Assembly: GCA_023248995.1 (NCBI GenBank)
Contig: JAHFDN010000008.1
Location: 1-64,000, forward strand
Length of the DNA: 64,000 nt
Reading direction: 5' to 3'
Source of the DNA: Candidatus Rokuibacteriota bacterium
Lineage (GTDB): Bacteria; Methylomirabilota; Methylomirabilia; Rokubacteriales; CSP1-6
Part shown: positions 49,826-59,316 of the stretch, in pieces
Layout: each line of letters starts with the position of its first letter
How positions within the stretch are numbered: position 1 is the first letter of the stretch
Notes under the pieces: generated by a model
Database searches by the model: none
The model's input: the letters and a program-made list of their open reading frames with translations, nothing else
What the model was told of the DNA's origin: nothing
Translations under genes and position numbers: made by a program

Positions 49826-51118
49826 ATGCACCTGCGCAGCGCAATGTGGCTCACGGTGGCGGTCCTTCTGGCGTTCGCGGCGACGCTGCCGCTGGCGGCG
49901 GCGGCCGAGGCGCCCGGCAAGCTGATCCGGCTCACCTTCTACTATCCGGTCGGGGTGGCCGGGCCGCTGGCGAAGGTCATCGGGGAGATGGCCGACCGGT
50001 TCAACAAGGAGCATCCGGGGATCGAGGTGGTGCCCGTGTACTCGGGCGACTATGATCCGACGCTCCAGAAGGTCCAGACGGCGGTCATGGCCGGCAACCC
50101 GCCCGACGTCTTCATCGTCGAGATCTCGGAGCTGCCGACCCTCCTGGCCATGAATGCCGTCATCCCACTCGACGACTACGTCAGGAAAGCCGAGGGGGGC
50201 AAGTACTGGGAGGACTTCTTCCCCGCCTTCCGCGAGAACAGCACGCTGCGAGGGAAGATCTGGTGGATCCCCTTCCAGCGCAGCACGCCCGTCCTCTACT
50301 GGAACAAGGACCTCTTCAAAAAAGCCGGGCTCGACCGTGAGAAGCCACCCCAGTCCTGGGCCGAGCTCAAGGACATGGCCAAGAAATTGACGGTGCGCGA
50401 AGGGGGGGACACCAAGCAGTGGGGCGTGACGATCTCCGGGGGCTGGAACGACTGGCTCTTCGAGGCCTTCGTCCGCCAGAACGGCTCCTGGCTGATCAGC
50501 CCGGACGGGACCAGGGTCAACTTCGCCTCCAAGGAAGCGGTGGAGGCGCTCGATTTCTGGGTGGACCTCATGCACCGAGACAAGGTGGGCCCGCCCCACT
50601 CCACCTGGGGCTCGACGCCGCCCGACTTCGTCGCCCAGCAGACGGCCATGCTCTATCACTCGACGGGTATCCTGACCTTCCTCCGGAACTCGGCGAAGTT
50701 CGACTTCGGCGTGGCGTTCATGCCCAAGAGCAAGAGCTTCGGCGCCGAGGTGGGCGGTGGCAACCTCGCCATCGCCCGGAAGATTCCGAAGGAGCGGCAG
50801 GACGCCGCGTGGAAGTTCATCGAGTGGATGACGTCGGGCGAAAACGCCGCCCACTGGAGCGTGGCATCGGGCTACGTGGCCACGCGGCAGTCCTCCTACA
50901 ACGTGCCGGCGATGAAGGAGTTCCTGGCCAAGGACGCCCGCTACCTGGTGGCGCGGGATCAGTTGAAGTACGCTTCGGGGAAGATGATGGCGCCCAACTT
51001 CCAGAAGATCCGGGAAATCCTCAAGAAGCAGCTGGATGACGCCGTGGACGGGAAGGTTCCGCCCCAAGAGGCGCTCGCCTCCGTCCAGACTCAGGTGGAG
51101 ATCGTGATCAAGCGGTAA
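49826..51118 (+). CDS. Carbohydrate-type ABC transporter substrate-binding protein (UgpB-like)
   Basis: This 430-residue periplasmic protein has a signal peptide (LLAFAATLPLAAAAEAPG) and a cluster 1 solute-binding fold: LIRLTFYYPVGVAGPLAKVI, MADRFNKEHPGIEVVPVYSG, DVFIVEISELPTLLAMNA and PVLYWNKDLFKKAGLDREKP resemble UgpB. The likely ligand is a glycerol-3-phosphodiester, sugar or related compound; the two enzymes encoded downstream suggest an amino or ester-containing substrate. GAAGGAGG precedes the ATG. Confidence 0.92.
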   Translation: MHLRSAMWLTVAVLLAFAATLPLAAAAEAPGKLIRLTFYYPVGVAGPLAKVIGEMADRFNKEHPGIEVVPVYSGDYDPTLQKVQTAVMAGNPPDVFIVEISELPTLLAMNAVIPLDDYVRKAEGGKYWEDFFPAFRENSTLRGKIWWIPFQRSTPVLYWNKDLFKKAGLDREKPPQSWAELKDMAKKLTVREGGDTKQWGVTISGGWNDWLFEAFVRQNGSWLISPDGTRVNFASKEAVEALDFWVDLMHRDKVGPPHSTWGSTPPDFVAQQTAMLYHSTGILTFLRNSAKFDFGVAFMPKSKSFGAEVGGGNLAIARKIPKERQDAAWKFIEWMTSGENAAHWSVASGYVATRQSSYNVPAMKEFLAKDARYLVARDQLKYASGKMMAPNFQKIREILKKQLDDAVDGKVPPQEALASVQTQVEIVIKR

Positions 51119-51120
51119 CG

Positions 51121-52425
51121 ATGGACCGAGGGACGGCGATGCGATCGGCTGCTGAGTCCGCGCTGCTGGAGACGGCCGCCCGGTGCCTGCCGGGGGGCGT
51201 GCTCGGCACCGTTCGCTTTTCCGACGGACTCGCCTTCGTGGTCAAGCGGGCCCAGGGGTCGAAGCTCTACGACGTGAGCGGCCGCGAATACATCGATTAC
51301 CTCCTCGGCTCGGGGCCGATGATCCTCGGCCACAGCCATCCCGCGGTCGTCCGGGCGGTGGCGGAGCAGCTCGGGCGCGGCACGACCTATTTCTTGCTCA
51401 ACGAGCCGATCATCGCCCTGGCGGAGGAGCTGTGTCGCGCGGTCCCGTGCTCCGAGCAGGTCCGCTTCACCTCCACCGGCTCCGAGGCGACGTTCTTCGC
51501 GCTCCGGGTGGCGCGCGCGTACCGCCAGCGCGACAGGATCATGAAATTCGAGGGCGGTTTTCACGGGAGCCACGACTACGCGTTGATGAGCGTCGCGCCC
51601 AAGTCCCCCAAGGCGTTTCCGGCGCCGCTGCCGGACTCGGCCGGGATCCCGCACGTCGTGGAAGGCGAGGTGCTGATCGCGCCCTACAACGACCTGGCCA
51701 CCACCGAGGCGCTGCTGGCGATCCACGCGGACGAGCTCGCCGGGGTGATCGTGGAGCCGTTCCAGCGGCTCATCCCGCCGCGGGCGGGATTTCTCCAGGG
51801 GCTCCGGTCGCTCACGGAACGGTACCGGATCCCGCTGATCTTCGACGAGGTCGTCACGGGTTTCCGCTTCGCGTACGGGGGCGCCCAGGAGTACTACGGC
51901 GTCGTCCCGGACCTGGCGGCGTTCGGCAAGATCGTCGGCGGCGGGTTTCCGCTGGCCGCCGTCTGTGGGCGGCGGGCCCTCATGGAATGCCTCGATCCGA
52001 GCCGTGTGGGGACGGGAGAGTTCGTCTCGCAGGTCGGGACGCTCAACGGCAACCCCGTCGCGGCCGTCGCCGGCCTCGCGACGCTGGCCGAGCTCCGGCA
52101 GCCCGGGACCTACGAGACGTTGCGGCGGACGGGGGCGGTGCTGAAGGACGGCCTCGCCGATCTCCTCCGGCGGTCGGGGCGTCCCGCGCAGGTGGTGGGC
52201 GAGGCCACGGTGTTCGACGTGGTCTTCACGGACCGGCCGATCGGCGACTACCGGTCCATGCTCACCGCTGACGCCGAGCTCCTCAAAGCCTTCAACGAGG
52301 AGTGCCTCAAGCGGGGCGTGGTGAAGGGCGAGCACAAGCTCTACGTCTCGCTGGCGCACACCGACCGGGACGTGGAGCGCACGCTGGACGCCTTCCGGGG
52401 CGCCCTGTCCTCGCTGCCGGCCTGA
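51121..52425 (+). CDS. Class III aminotransferase, glutamate-1-semialdehyde aminomutase-like
   Basis: This 434-residue PLP enzyme has VSGREYIDYLLGSGPMILGH, FTSTGSEATFFALRVARAYR, the Asp of IFDEVVTGFRFAYGG and the Schiff-base Lys in AFGKIVGGGFPLAAV. The fold is that of HemL-type aminomutases. Its place directly after an ABC binding-protein gene (two bases) and before a phosphotriesterase-like gene points to catabolism of an imported amine rather than heme synthesis. Confidence 0.88.
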   Translation: MDRGTAMRSAAESALLETAARCLPGGVLGTVRFSDGLAFVVKRAQGSKLYDVSGREYIDYLLGSGPMILGHSHPAVVRAVAEQLGRGTTYFLLNEPIIALAEELCRAVPCSEQVRFTSTGSEATFFALRVARAYRQRDRIMKFEGGFHGSHDYALMSVAPKSPKAFPAPLPDSAGIPHVVEGEVLIAPYNDLATTEALLAIHADELAGVIVEPFQRLIPPRAGFLQGLRSLTERYRIPLIFDEVVTGFRFAYGGAQEYYGVVPDLAAFGKIVGGGFPLAAVCGRRALMECLDPSRVGTGEFVSQVGTLNGNPVAAVAGLATLAELRQPGTYETLRRTGAVLKDGLADLLRRSGRPAQVVGEATVFDVVFTDRPIGDYRSMLTADAELLKAFNEECLKRGVVKGEHKLYVSLAHTDRDVERTLDAFRGALSSLPA

Positions 52426-52436
52426 GCAGGGAAACC

Positions 52437-53483
52437 ATGGCGCGCTCGGCGTTGGCCGGCAAGGCCCAGACCGTGCTGGGTCCCGTCCCCGCGGACGAAC
52501 TCGGGATCACGCTGCCGCACGAGCACCTGCTCATTGACTTCCACGTCATGTATCGGGAGCCGGAGGGATCGTCCGCGCGCGGGCAGGAGCCCGTCGGCCT
52601 CGAGAACCACTACGAGCTCCTCTACGACTGGACGCGCAACCTCGACAACCTTCAGTTGCTGGACGAATCCGCCGCCATCCAGGAGGCTCAGCTCTACGCC
52701 CGCGAGGGGGGCCGCACGGTGGTGGATGCCACCAGCGTGGGCATCGGGCGCGACCCGTTGGCGCTCGCGCGCATCGCGCGCGCGACGGGACTCCACGTGA
52801 TCATGGGGGCGGGGTACTACGTGGCGGCGGCGCAGCCCCCCGACATGGACCGGAAGTCCGAGGACGACATCACCCGGGAGATCGTCCGGGACATCACCGA
52901 GGGCGTGGGCGACACGGGGGTGCGCGCGGGCCTCATCGGCGAGATCGGCTGCACCTGGCCGTGGACGGAGAGCGAGCGCAAGTCGGTGCGCGCGGCGGCC
53001 GAAGCGGCCAGGCAGACCGGCGCCGTGCTCATGATCCACCCCGGGCGCAACCCGGCGGCGCCCGAGGCGCACCTGGACGAGGTGCGAAAGGCCGGCCACG
53101 ACCTCGGGCGCGTCATCATGTGTCACATTGATCGCACGGTGTCGGATCCCGCCCGGCTCCGGGCCATCGCCGACACGGGCTGCTACGTCGAGTACGATCT
53201 TTTCGGCTCGGAGGTGTCCTACTACCCGCTCAGCGACTTCGACATGCCGTCCGATGCCGAGCGGATGCGGCAGATCCTGTGGCTCGCCGAGCAGGGGCAC
53301 GTCCGGCAGATCCTCATGTCGCAGGACATCTGCTACAAGGTTCGGCTCGTCCGTTACGGCGGGCACGGCTACGGGCACATCCTGCGTCACATCGTCCCCC
53401 GGCTCCGCAAGAGGGGCTTCAGCGAGACGAATGTCAGGATGCTGATCGTGGAGAACCCGGCCAGGGCGCTCGCGTTCATCTGA
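52437..53483 (+). CDS. Phosphotriesterase / phosphotriesterase-like lactonase family hydrolase
   Basis: This 348-residue amidohydrolase has the metal motifs PHEHLLIDFH (HxH), GLIGEIGCTWP (bridging Glu in place of the carbamylated Lys of classic phosphotriesterase), VIMCHIDR and MSQDICYK (Asp). LLIVENPARALAF-like helix ends occur at the C-terminus. It probably opens a lactone or hydrolyses an ester or amide. It ends the sugar-type ABC operon and may process the imported solute with the aminotransferase. Confidence 0.9.
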   Translation: MARSALAGKAQTVLGPVPADELGITLPHEHLLIDFHVMYREPEGSSARGQEPVGLENHYELLYDWTRNLDNLQLLDESAAIQEAQLYAREGGRTVVDATSVGIGRDPLALARIARATGLHVIMGAGYYVAAAQPPDMDRKSEDDITREIVRDITEGVGDTGVRAGLIGEIGCTWPWTESERKSVRAAAEAARQTGAVLMIHPGRNPAAPEAHLDEVRKAGHDLGRVIMCHIDRTVSDPARLRAIADTGCYVEYDLFGSEVSYYPLSDFDMPSDAERMRQILWLAEQGHVRQILMSQDICYKVRLVRYGGHGYGHILRHIVPRLRKRGFSETNVRMLIVENPARALAFI

Positions 53484-53538
53484 GCTAACCCGTCTCCCCG
53501 TCGGACGCCCCATCGGCGGCCGCAGTCTTGTCGGCGCG

Positions 53539-53567
53539 TTGACAAACACACCCGCAGAGCGTATGAA
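53539..53567 (+). promoter_or_regulatory. Sigma70-type promoter of the peptide-type ABC operon
   Basis: TTGACA (53539-53544), 17 bases, TATGAA (53562-53567). The start is expected near 53574, about 60 bases before ATG 53637. Confidence 0.65.
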
Positions 53568-53636
53568 GTGGGTTGCACGTCGGCAAGGTTCAGTCCGACA
53601 CGGGGTTCGTGCCTGGCAGAGGAGGAGGGTGCTCTT

Positions 53637-55190
53637 ATGCGACGCCTAGGGTGGAGATTCGCAATTGCACTCGTAGTCGGGGTGGCCCTGGCGCCGGCGG
53701 CCTGGGCGCAGGGTCAGCCCCAGGTCGGTGGCACGCTCGTCTACGCCGCCGGGGTGGATCCGGACAGCCTGGATCCGGCCAACACCGACAGCAACCCCGG
53801 CGAGGCGATCGGCCGGATGATGAACAACTTCCTGGTCCGGTTCGACGCCAAGCTCCGGATCCACCCAGACCTGGCCACGCGCTGGACCCAGTCCAAGGAC
53901 GGGCTCACCTGGACCTTCACGCTCCGGAAGGGGGTCAAGTTCCACGACGGGACCCCGTTCAACGCCGAGGCGGTGAGGTACAACTTCGAGCGGTTCCTCG
54001 GCGCGGAGAAGCCCCTCAAGGCGGGCCTCCACAGTCCCATCATCCGGTCGGTGGACGTGGTGGACGAGCACACCGTGCGGTTCAACCTGAAGGTGCCCTT
54101 CGCCTTCTTCCTCAACAACCTCGCCCACAGCGCCTCCGCGCTGGTGAGCCCGGCCGCCCACCAGAAGTGGGGCAAGGACCTGACGCTCCACCCCGTCGGC
54201 ACCGGGCCCTTCAAGTTCGTGGAGTGGGTGCGGGGGGATCACATCACGCTGGTGCGAAACGACGACTACTTTGATGGCAAGCCGCGCCTGGAAACGGTCA
54301 TCGTCAAGACGGTGCGGGAGGACTCGGCCAGAGTGCTCGGGCTCGAGGCCGGCGACTACGATCTGATCGTCCGCATCCCGCCGGAGGAGGTCGGCCGCCT
54401 CACGCGCGGCGGGAAGGTGCGGATCGAAGCCGACCAGAGCAACCGCGCCCTCCGGATCGGGATCAACGCCTCGAAGAAGCCGTTCGACGACGTCCGCGTC
54501 CGCCAGGCCCTGAACTACGCAGTGGACAAGGACTCGATCGTGAAGAACATCTACCAGGGGTTCGCCGCGGTGATCCCGACCATGGTGGGCCCGCTCAATA
54601 CCGGCTACGCGCCGGTCAAGGGCTACCCCTACGATCCGGTCAAGGCCAAGAAGCTCCTGGCGGAGGCCGGCTATCCCAGTGGCCTCAAGGTCCTACTCTG
54701 GACGCCCAAGGGTCGGTTCCTCAAAGACTTCGAGCTGGTCCAGGCGGTCCAGCAGCAGCTCCAGGCCGTGGGCGTCGAGGCGAGTCTCCAGTCCTTCGAG
54801 TGGGCCGCGTACCTCTCGCTCTTGAAGAAGCCGAAGGACGAGGCCAAGCACGAGCTCTACCTGATCGGCTGGTCGCCGTCCACGGGCGAGGCACGCTGGG
54901 GGATCTTTCCGATCACCGCCTGCTCCCAGTGGCGGCCCATCGGCTCCAACGACTCGTTCTACTGCAACAAGGATGTGGATGGCCTGCTCGAGAAAGCGGT
55001 GGCCGCCACCAGCCTGAAGGAGCGGGACGAGTCCCTTCGGAAGGCCCAGGAGTTGCTGGTCCAGGACCCGTCGTCCATCTATCTCCTGGCCACGAAGGAG
55101 ACGGTCGGCATGTCGCCGAAGCTCCACGGGATCATCAACTCTCCGCTGGAGCTCGTGTACGTGGACAAGGACACCTGGAAGGAGAAGTAA
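53637..55190 (+). CDS. Peptide/nickel-type ABC transporter substrate-binding protein (SBP_bac_5)
   Basis: This 517-residue periplasmic protein has a signal peptide (VALAPAAWAQGQ) and the family 5 pattern GGTLVYAAGVDPDSLDPAN, DLATRWTQSKDGLTWTFTLR, GVKFHDGTPFNAEAVRYNFE, HPVGTGPFKFVEW and DVRVRQALNYAVDKDSIV. GGAGGAGGG precedes ATG 53637. It would deliver a peptide, opine, nickel complex or similar solute to the two permeases downstream. Confidence 0.93.
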   Translation: MRRLGWRFAIALVVGVALAPAAWAQGQPQVGGTLVYAAGVDPDSLDPANTDSNPGEAIGRMMNNFLVRFDAKLRIHPDLATRWTQSKDGLTWTFTLRKGVKFHDGTPFNAEAVRYNFERFLGAEKPLKAGLHSPIIRSVDVVDEHTVRFNLKVPFAFFLNNLAHSASALVSPAAHQKWGKDLTLHPVGTGPFKFVEWVRGDHITLVRNDDYFDGKPRLETVIVKTVREDSARVLGLEAGDYDLIVRIPPEEVGRLTRGGKVRIEADQSNRALRIGINASKKPFDDVRVRQALNYAVDKDSIVKNIYQGFAAVIPTMVGPLNTGYAPVKGYPYDPVKAKKLLAEAGYPSGLKVLLWTPKGRFLKDFELVQAVQQQLQAVGVEASLQSFEWAAYLSLLKKPKDEAKHELYLIGWSPSTGEARWGIFPITACSQWRPIGSNDSFYCNKDVDGLLEKAVAATSLKERDESLRKAQELLVQDPSSIYLLATKETVGMSPKLHGIINSPLELVYVDKDTWKEK

Positions 55191-55286
55191 CCCCCGCCGA
55201 GCCCGGGCGGCAGATCGAGGGCGGCCGGATTCCTTCCTCGCGGATCCGCCCGCCCCCTTTGTGTCGCCGGGGATGACGGCCGCGCC

Positions 55287-56207
55287 ATGCTGCGCTACAT
55301 CCTCCGCCGGATTTTCATGCTGGTCCCGGTCCTCTTCGGGGTGACCCTCGTCTCCTTCTCGCTTCTGCACCTGGTGCCCGGCGACCCGGCCGAGGTGCTG
55401 GGCGGGCAGGAGGCCACCAAGGAAGACGTCGAGCGCATCCGGCGGGAGTACGGGCTCGACCGGCCGCTCGCGGTGCAGTATCTCCGTTTCGCCGCCAATG
55501 CCGTGCGCGGCGACTTCGGTGTCTCCATCCAGTCCCGGCACCCGGTCCGTGACCTTCTCCTCCAGCGCCTGGCCTTCACGCTCCAGCTCTCGCTCGCCAG
55601 CATCCTCGTGGCGTCGGCGGTCGGCCTCCTGGCCGGGGTCGTCTCCTCCACGCGGCCTTACTCGCTCTTCGACGCCACCAGCATGCTGGGGGCGCTCTTC
55701 GGCATCTCCATGCCCATCTTCTGGCTCGGCCTCCTCCTCATCCTCGTCTTTGCGGTCCGGCTCCACTGGCTCCCGTCGGGCGGGACCGGCACGCTGCTGC
55801 ATCTCATCCTGCCGGCCATCGCCCTGGGAGGCGCCTCCGCCGCGGTCATCGCGCGCATGACGCGTGCCTCCATGCTGGAGGTGGTGCAGCAGGATTACAT
55901 CCGGACGGCCCGCGCCAAGGGGCACCGGGAGGGCGTGGTCATCCTCCGCCACGCGCTCAAGAACGCCATGATCCCGATCCTGACGGTCTTCGGGCTCGAG
56001 TTCGGCTCGATGCTGGGCGGGGCGGTGCTGACCGAAACGGTCTTCTCTCTGCCGGGCATCGGGCGCCTCCTGGTCGAGGGGATCTTCGCCCGGGACTACC
56101 CGGTGGTGCAGGGAGCCATGATCCTCGTGGGCACGACCTTCGTCCTGGTGAACCTCCTGACCGACGTGGCCTACGCCTTCTTCGACCCGCGGATCCGCTA
56201 TGAGTGA
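55287..56207 (+). CDS. DppB/GsiC-type ABC transporter permease
   Basis: This 306-residue permease has six helices with MLVPVLFGVTLVSFSLLHLV, PGDPAEVLGGQEATKEDVER and REYGLDRPLAVQYLRF at the N-terminus, and the EAA region YIRTARAKGHREGVVILRHA. It ends FFDPRIRYE, typical of DppB. It overlaps the next permease by eight bases. Confidence 0.93.
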   Translation: MLRYILRRIFMLVPVLFGVTLVSFSLLHLVPGDPAEVLGGQEATKEDVERIRREYGLDRPLAVQYLRFAANAVRGDFGVSIQSRHPVRDLLLQRLAFTLQLSLASILVASAVGLLAGVVSSTRPYSLFDATSMLGALFGISMPIFWLGLLLILVFAVRLHWLPSGGTGTLLHLILPAIALGGASAAVIARMTRASMLEVVQQDYIRTARAKGHREGVVILRHALKNAMIPILTVFGLEFGSMLGGAVLTETVFSLPGIGRLLVEGIFARDYPVVQGAMILVGTTFVLVNLLTDVAYAFFDPRIRYE

Positions 56208-57093
56208 GCTCGCCGCCGGCGCGCTGCGCGCGGCGCCCGAGCGGGTCGCGGCCGCGGGCGAGCTGGCCAACCTCTGGCGGCGCCTCTGCCGGAACCGGGC
56301 GGCGATGGTCGGCGCCGGCATCGTGGCGCTCTTCGTGCTGCTGGCGCTGCTGGCGCCGGTCCTGGTGCCGTTCAATCCGATCCAGGGGGACCTCAACGAC
56401 CGGCTCCAGCCCGCCAGCGGCACGCACTGGCTCGGGACGGACGAGCTGGGCCGTGACGTGCTGAGCCGCATCATCGTCGGCGCCCGCGTGTCGCTCCAGA
56501 TCCAGGTCGTCGCGGTGGTGCTGGCGCTGGTCGTCGGGGTCACGCTGGGAGCGGCGGGCGGCTATCTCGGCGGGCGTCTCGACGACCTCATCATGCGCGC
56601 GATGGACGTCCTGCTCGCGTTCCCGAGCATTTTCCTGGCGCTCGGGATCATCGCCGCCCTCGGCACCGGCCTCGTCAACCTGATGGTGGCTGCGGGGGTC
56701 TCCTCCATCCCCGCGTTCGCCCGGATCGTCCGAAGCTCCGTCCTGTCGCTCAAGGAGCGGGAGTTCGTCGAGGCGGCGCGCGCTCTGGGGGGCGGGGGCG
56801 GCCGGATCCTGTTCCGCCACCTCCTGCCCAACTGCCTCGCCCCGGTCATCGTGCAGGCGACCTGCCGCATGGCGACGGTGCTCCTGACGGCCTCCGGGCT
56901 TTCCTTCCTGGGCCTCGGCGTCCAGCCCCCGACCCCGGAGTGGGGCGCCATGCTCTCCAACGCGCGGAGCTACCTGATCGTGGCGCCCCACGTGGCGACG
57001 GTCCCCGGTCTCGCCATCATGGTCGTGGTGGTCGGCTTCAACCTTTTCGGCGACGGGCTCCGCGATACCCTTGACCCGCGCCTCCGCCAGTAG
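56200..57093 (+). CDS. DppC/GsiD-type ABC transporter permease
   Basis: This 297-residue permease has the N-terminal cytoplasmic NRAAMVGAGIVALFVLLALL, HWLGTDELGRDVLSRIIVGA and the EAA loop FVEAARALGGGGGRILFRHL. It ends LRDTLDPRLRQ, as DppC proteins do. No DppD/DppF ATPases follow, unlike in most such operons; the next gene is an aminotransferase. Confidence 0.93.
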   Translation: MSELAAGALRAAPERVAAAGELANLWRRLCRNRAAMVGAGIVALFVLLALLAPVLVPFNPIQGDLNDRLQPASGTHWLGTDELGRDVLSRIIVGARVSLQIQVVAVVLALVVGVTLGAAGGYLGGRLDDLIMRAMDVLLAFPSIFLALGIIAALGTGLVNLMVAAGVSSIPAFARIVRSSVLSLKEREFVEAARALGGGGGRILFRHLLPNCLAPVIVQATCRMATVLLTASGLSFLGLGVQPPTPEWGAMLSNARSYLIVAPHVATVPGLAIMVVVVGFNLFGDGLRDTLDPRLRQ

Positions 57094-57106
57094 CGGAGCA
57101 CCCTCC

Positions 57107-58465
57107 ATGGCCGCCCGGCCCCGTCTCCCGCTCACCAAGGCGTATGCGGACCCCGAGTCCCGCTCGGCCCGCCTCTTCCGGCGGGCCCAGGAGGTGCTGC
57201 CGGGGGGAAATTCGCGGATGACGGTTTTCATGGCGCCCTATCCGCCCTACGCGGCGGAGGGACAGGGCTCTTGGCTCGTGGACGTGGACGGCGACCGGCG
57301 CCTCGACTTCCTCAACAACTACACCTCGCTGATTCACGGCCACGCCCATCCCGCCGTGACGGAGGCCGCGGCGCGGCGGCTCCGGCAGGGCGCCTCCTTC
57401 CCGCTCCCCACACCCGAGGAGATCGAGCTGGCGTCGCTCCTCGTCGAGCGCCTGCCCGCCGTGGAGCATGTCCGCTTCACCAACTCGGGGAGCGAGGCCG
57501 TGATGATGGCGGTCAAGGCCGCGCGGGCGTTCACGGGCCGAGTGAAGCTCGGCAAGTTCGAGGGGGCCTACCACGGATCGTACGACTACGCCGAGGTGAG
57601 CCTGACCTCCGTGCCCGAGAACTGGGGGCCCCTGGCCGAGCCGGCGAGCGTGGCGTACGCCCGCGGCACGCCCTCCGCGGTGCTCGAGGACGTGGTCGTG
57701 CTGCCCTTCAACCACCCCGAGCCGGCCTGCCGCCGGATCGAGCGCGAAGCCCAGCGCCTCGCCGCCGTGATCCTGGACCCCGTGCCGAACCGCGTGGGGC
57801 TGATGCCCGCCACCCCGGAGTTCCTCCGGGCGGTCCGCGACGTCACGGCGGCCCACGGCGTGCTCCTGATCTTCGACGAGGTGATCTCGTTCCGGGTGGG
57901 CTATCACGGCGCGCAGGGGCTCTACGGGATCCGCCCCGACCTCACCGTGCTCGGCAAGATCATCGGAGGGGGGTTCCCCGTGGGTGCCGTCGGGGGACGG
58001 GCCGACGTCATGGCCGTCTTCGATCCGCGCCACGGCAGGCCCGCCGTCCCCCACAGCGGGACCTTCAACGCCAACCCGGTCACGATGACGGCCGGGCTCG
58101 CGGCCATGCGCCTCCTCGACGCCGAGGCGCTCCGGCGCCTGGACGAGCTCGGCGGCAAGCTGCGGGACGGGATGCGCGCCTCCTTCACGGACGCGGGCAT
58201 CCCGGGCAGCCTCACGGGGGCGGGGTCCCTGTTCAGGATCCATCCGACGGCGCGGGAGCCGATGGACTACCGGAGTGCCCGGCAGGACCCGGTGGAGAGC
58301 GCTCGACTGAGCCGCCTGGTCCGCTATCTCCTCGATCACGGCGTGCTGGTGTCCCCCACCGGCCTGGGCTGTCTCTCCACGCCGATGGGGGAGGCCGAGC
58401 TCGCATCGTTTCTGGACGTGTTCGCCGCGGCGGTCGCCGCGGAACGTCAGAACGCGAGCGCGTAG
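57107..58465 (+). CDS. Class III aminotransferase, glutamate-1-semialdehyde aminomutase-like
   Basis: This 452-residue PLP enzyme has AEGQGSWLVDVDGDRRLDFL, FTNSGSEAVMMAVKAARAFT, FEGAYHGSYDY, LIFDEVISFRVGYHG and the lysine in VLGKIIGGGFPVGAVGG, followed by SGTFNANPVTM. It lies 13 bases after the DppC-type gene, so it is part of that import operon and probably deaminates the imported compound. The start at ATG 57107 is preferred over the GTG at 57071 inside the permease gene. Confidence 0.88.
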   Translation: MAARPRLPLTKAYADPESRSARLFRRAQEVLPGGNSRMTVFMAPYPPYAAEGQGSWLVDVDGDRRLDFLNNYTSLIHGHAHPAVTEAAARRLRQGASFPLPTPEEIELASLLVERLPAVEHVRFTNSGSEAVMMAVKAARAFTGRVKLGKFEGAYHGSYDYAEVSLTSVPENWGPLAEPASVAYARGTPSAVLEDVVVLPFNHPEPACRRIEREAQRLAAVILDPVPNRVGLMPATPEFLRAVRDVTAAHGVLLIFDEVISFRVGYHGAQGLYGIRPDLTVLGKIIGGGFPVGAVGGRADVMAVFDPRHGRPAVPHSGTFNANPVTMTAGLAAMRLLDAEALRRLDELGGKLRDGMRASFTDAGIPGSLTGAGSLFRIHPTAREPMDYRSARQDPVESARLSRLVRYLLDHGVLVSPTGLGCLSTPMGEAELASFLDVFAAAVAAERQNASA

Positions 58466-58512
58466 CCGTCCCGGCGGGGGCAGCATCTCCATTCCCGCCG
58501 CCACCCGGCACG

Positions 58513-59226
58513 TCACTCCTGAAGGACGATCACTTGCCAGCCCAGGGCGGCCAGGCGTTGGGCCAGACGGTAGGCCTCGGCGCGGGTGGCGTAGTGGCCG
58601 ACGCGGACCCGGTAGACGGCCTGTCCGCCGACCTCGGCAGGCTGGACGTAGGTGTCCGCCCACGTCCGCTCGAGTTCGGTTTTCACAGCCACCGCCCGGT
58701 CCTCCGTCGTGAAGGAGGCCACCTGCACCGCGAACGCTCCCCTCCGCGTTCCCGGCGTCGAGCCCGGCAGCGCGATGACGCGGAGGCGGACAGGGATCAC
58801 TCCGGGTTCGATGGCGCCGAGCACCCGCGCTGCCGCGTTCGAGAGGTCCAGGATCCGATTGCCCATGAAGGGGCCGCGGTCGGTGATCCGCACCTCCGCG
58901 GTCCTCCTGTTGAGCAGGTTCTCCACGACGACCCAGCTGCCGAAGGGGAGGGTGCGATGCGCCGCGGTCAGCTGGGACATGTCGTACACCTCGCCGCTGG
59001 CAGTCCGCCGCCCGTGAAAGGGAGAGCCGTACCAGGAGGCTTCCCCTGTTTCCTCCGAGCCGACGGAGACGGGTGGGGGCGGGAGCGGGACGAGAACCTT
59101 GGCGCACCCGGCCGCCATGACCAGGAGCACTCCCGGAAGCCCGAGCCGGGCCCACGGGCGCCCGGGCGATCTCCTGCCGCTGTCCTCACGCCCCGGTGGG
59201 CCGGCGTCCGCTGATCCCGTCGTCAT
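58513..59226 (-). CDS. rlpA: RlpA-type septal lytic transglycosylase with SPOR domain
   Basis: This 237-residue lipoprotein has a lipobox VMAAGC near residue 40. The double-psi beta-barrel RlpA domain follows (GEASWYGSPFHGRRTASGEV, AAHRTLPFGSWVVVENLLN, RITDRGPFMGNRILDLS). The C-terminal SPOR domain (about 160-237: AFAVQVASFTTEDRAVAVK, YRVRVGHYATRAEAYRLAQR) binds denuded septal glycans. RlpA cleaves such glycans during division. Confidence 0.92.
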   Translation of the reverse strand: MTTGSADAGPPGREDSGRRSPGRPWARLGLPGVLLVMAAGCAKVLVPLPPPPVSVGSEETGEASWYGSPFHGRRTASGEVYDMSQLTAAHRTLPFGSWVVVENLLNRRTAEVRITDRGPFMGNRILDLSNAAARVLGAIEPGVIPVRLRVIALPGSTPGTRRGAFAVQVASFTTEDRAVAVKTELERTWADTYVQPAEVGGQAVYRVRVGHYATRAEAYRLAQRLAALGWQVIVLQE

Positions 59227-59316
59227 CTCGAGCGAGCGCCCCTTTCTGCCGGCTTGAGTTTACACCACGCCCTGAGGAGCGGCCCATGAAGGGTGCTGTT
59301 CTTCGGTCCCCTTCCC

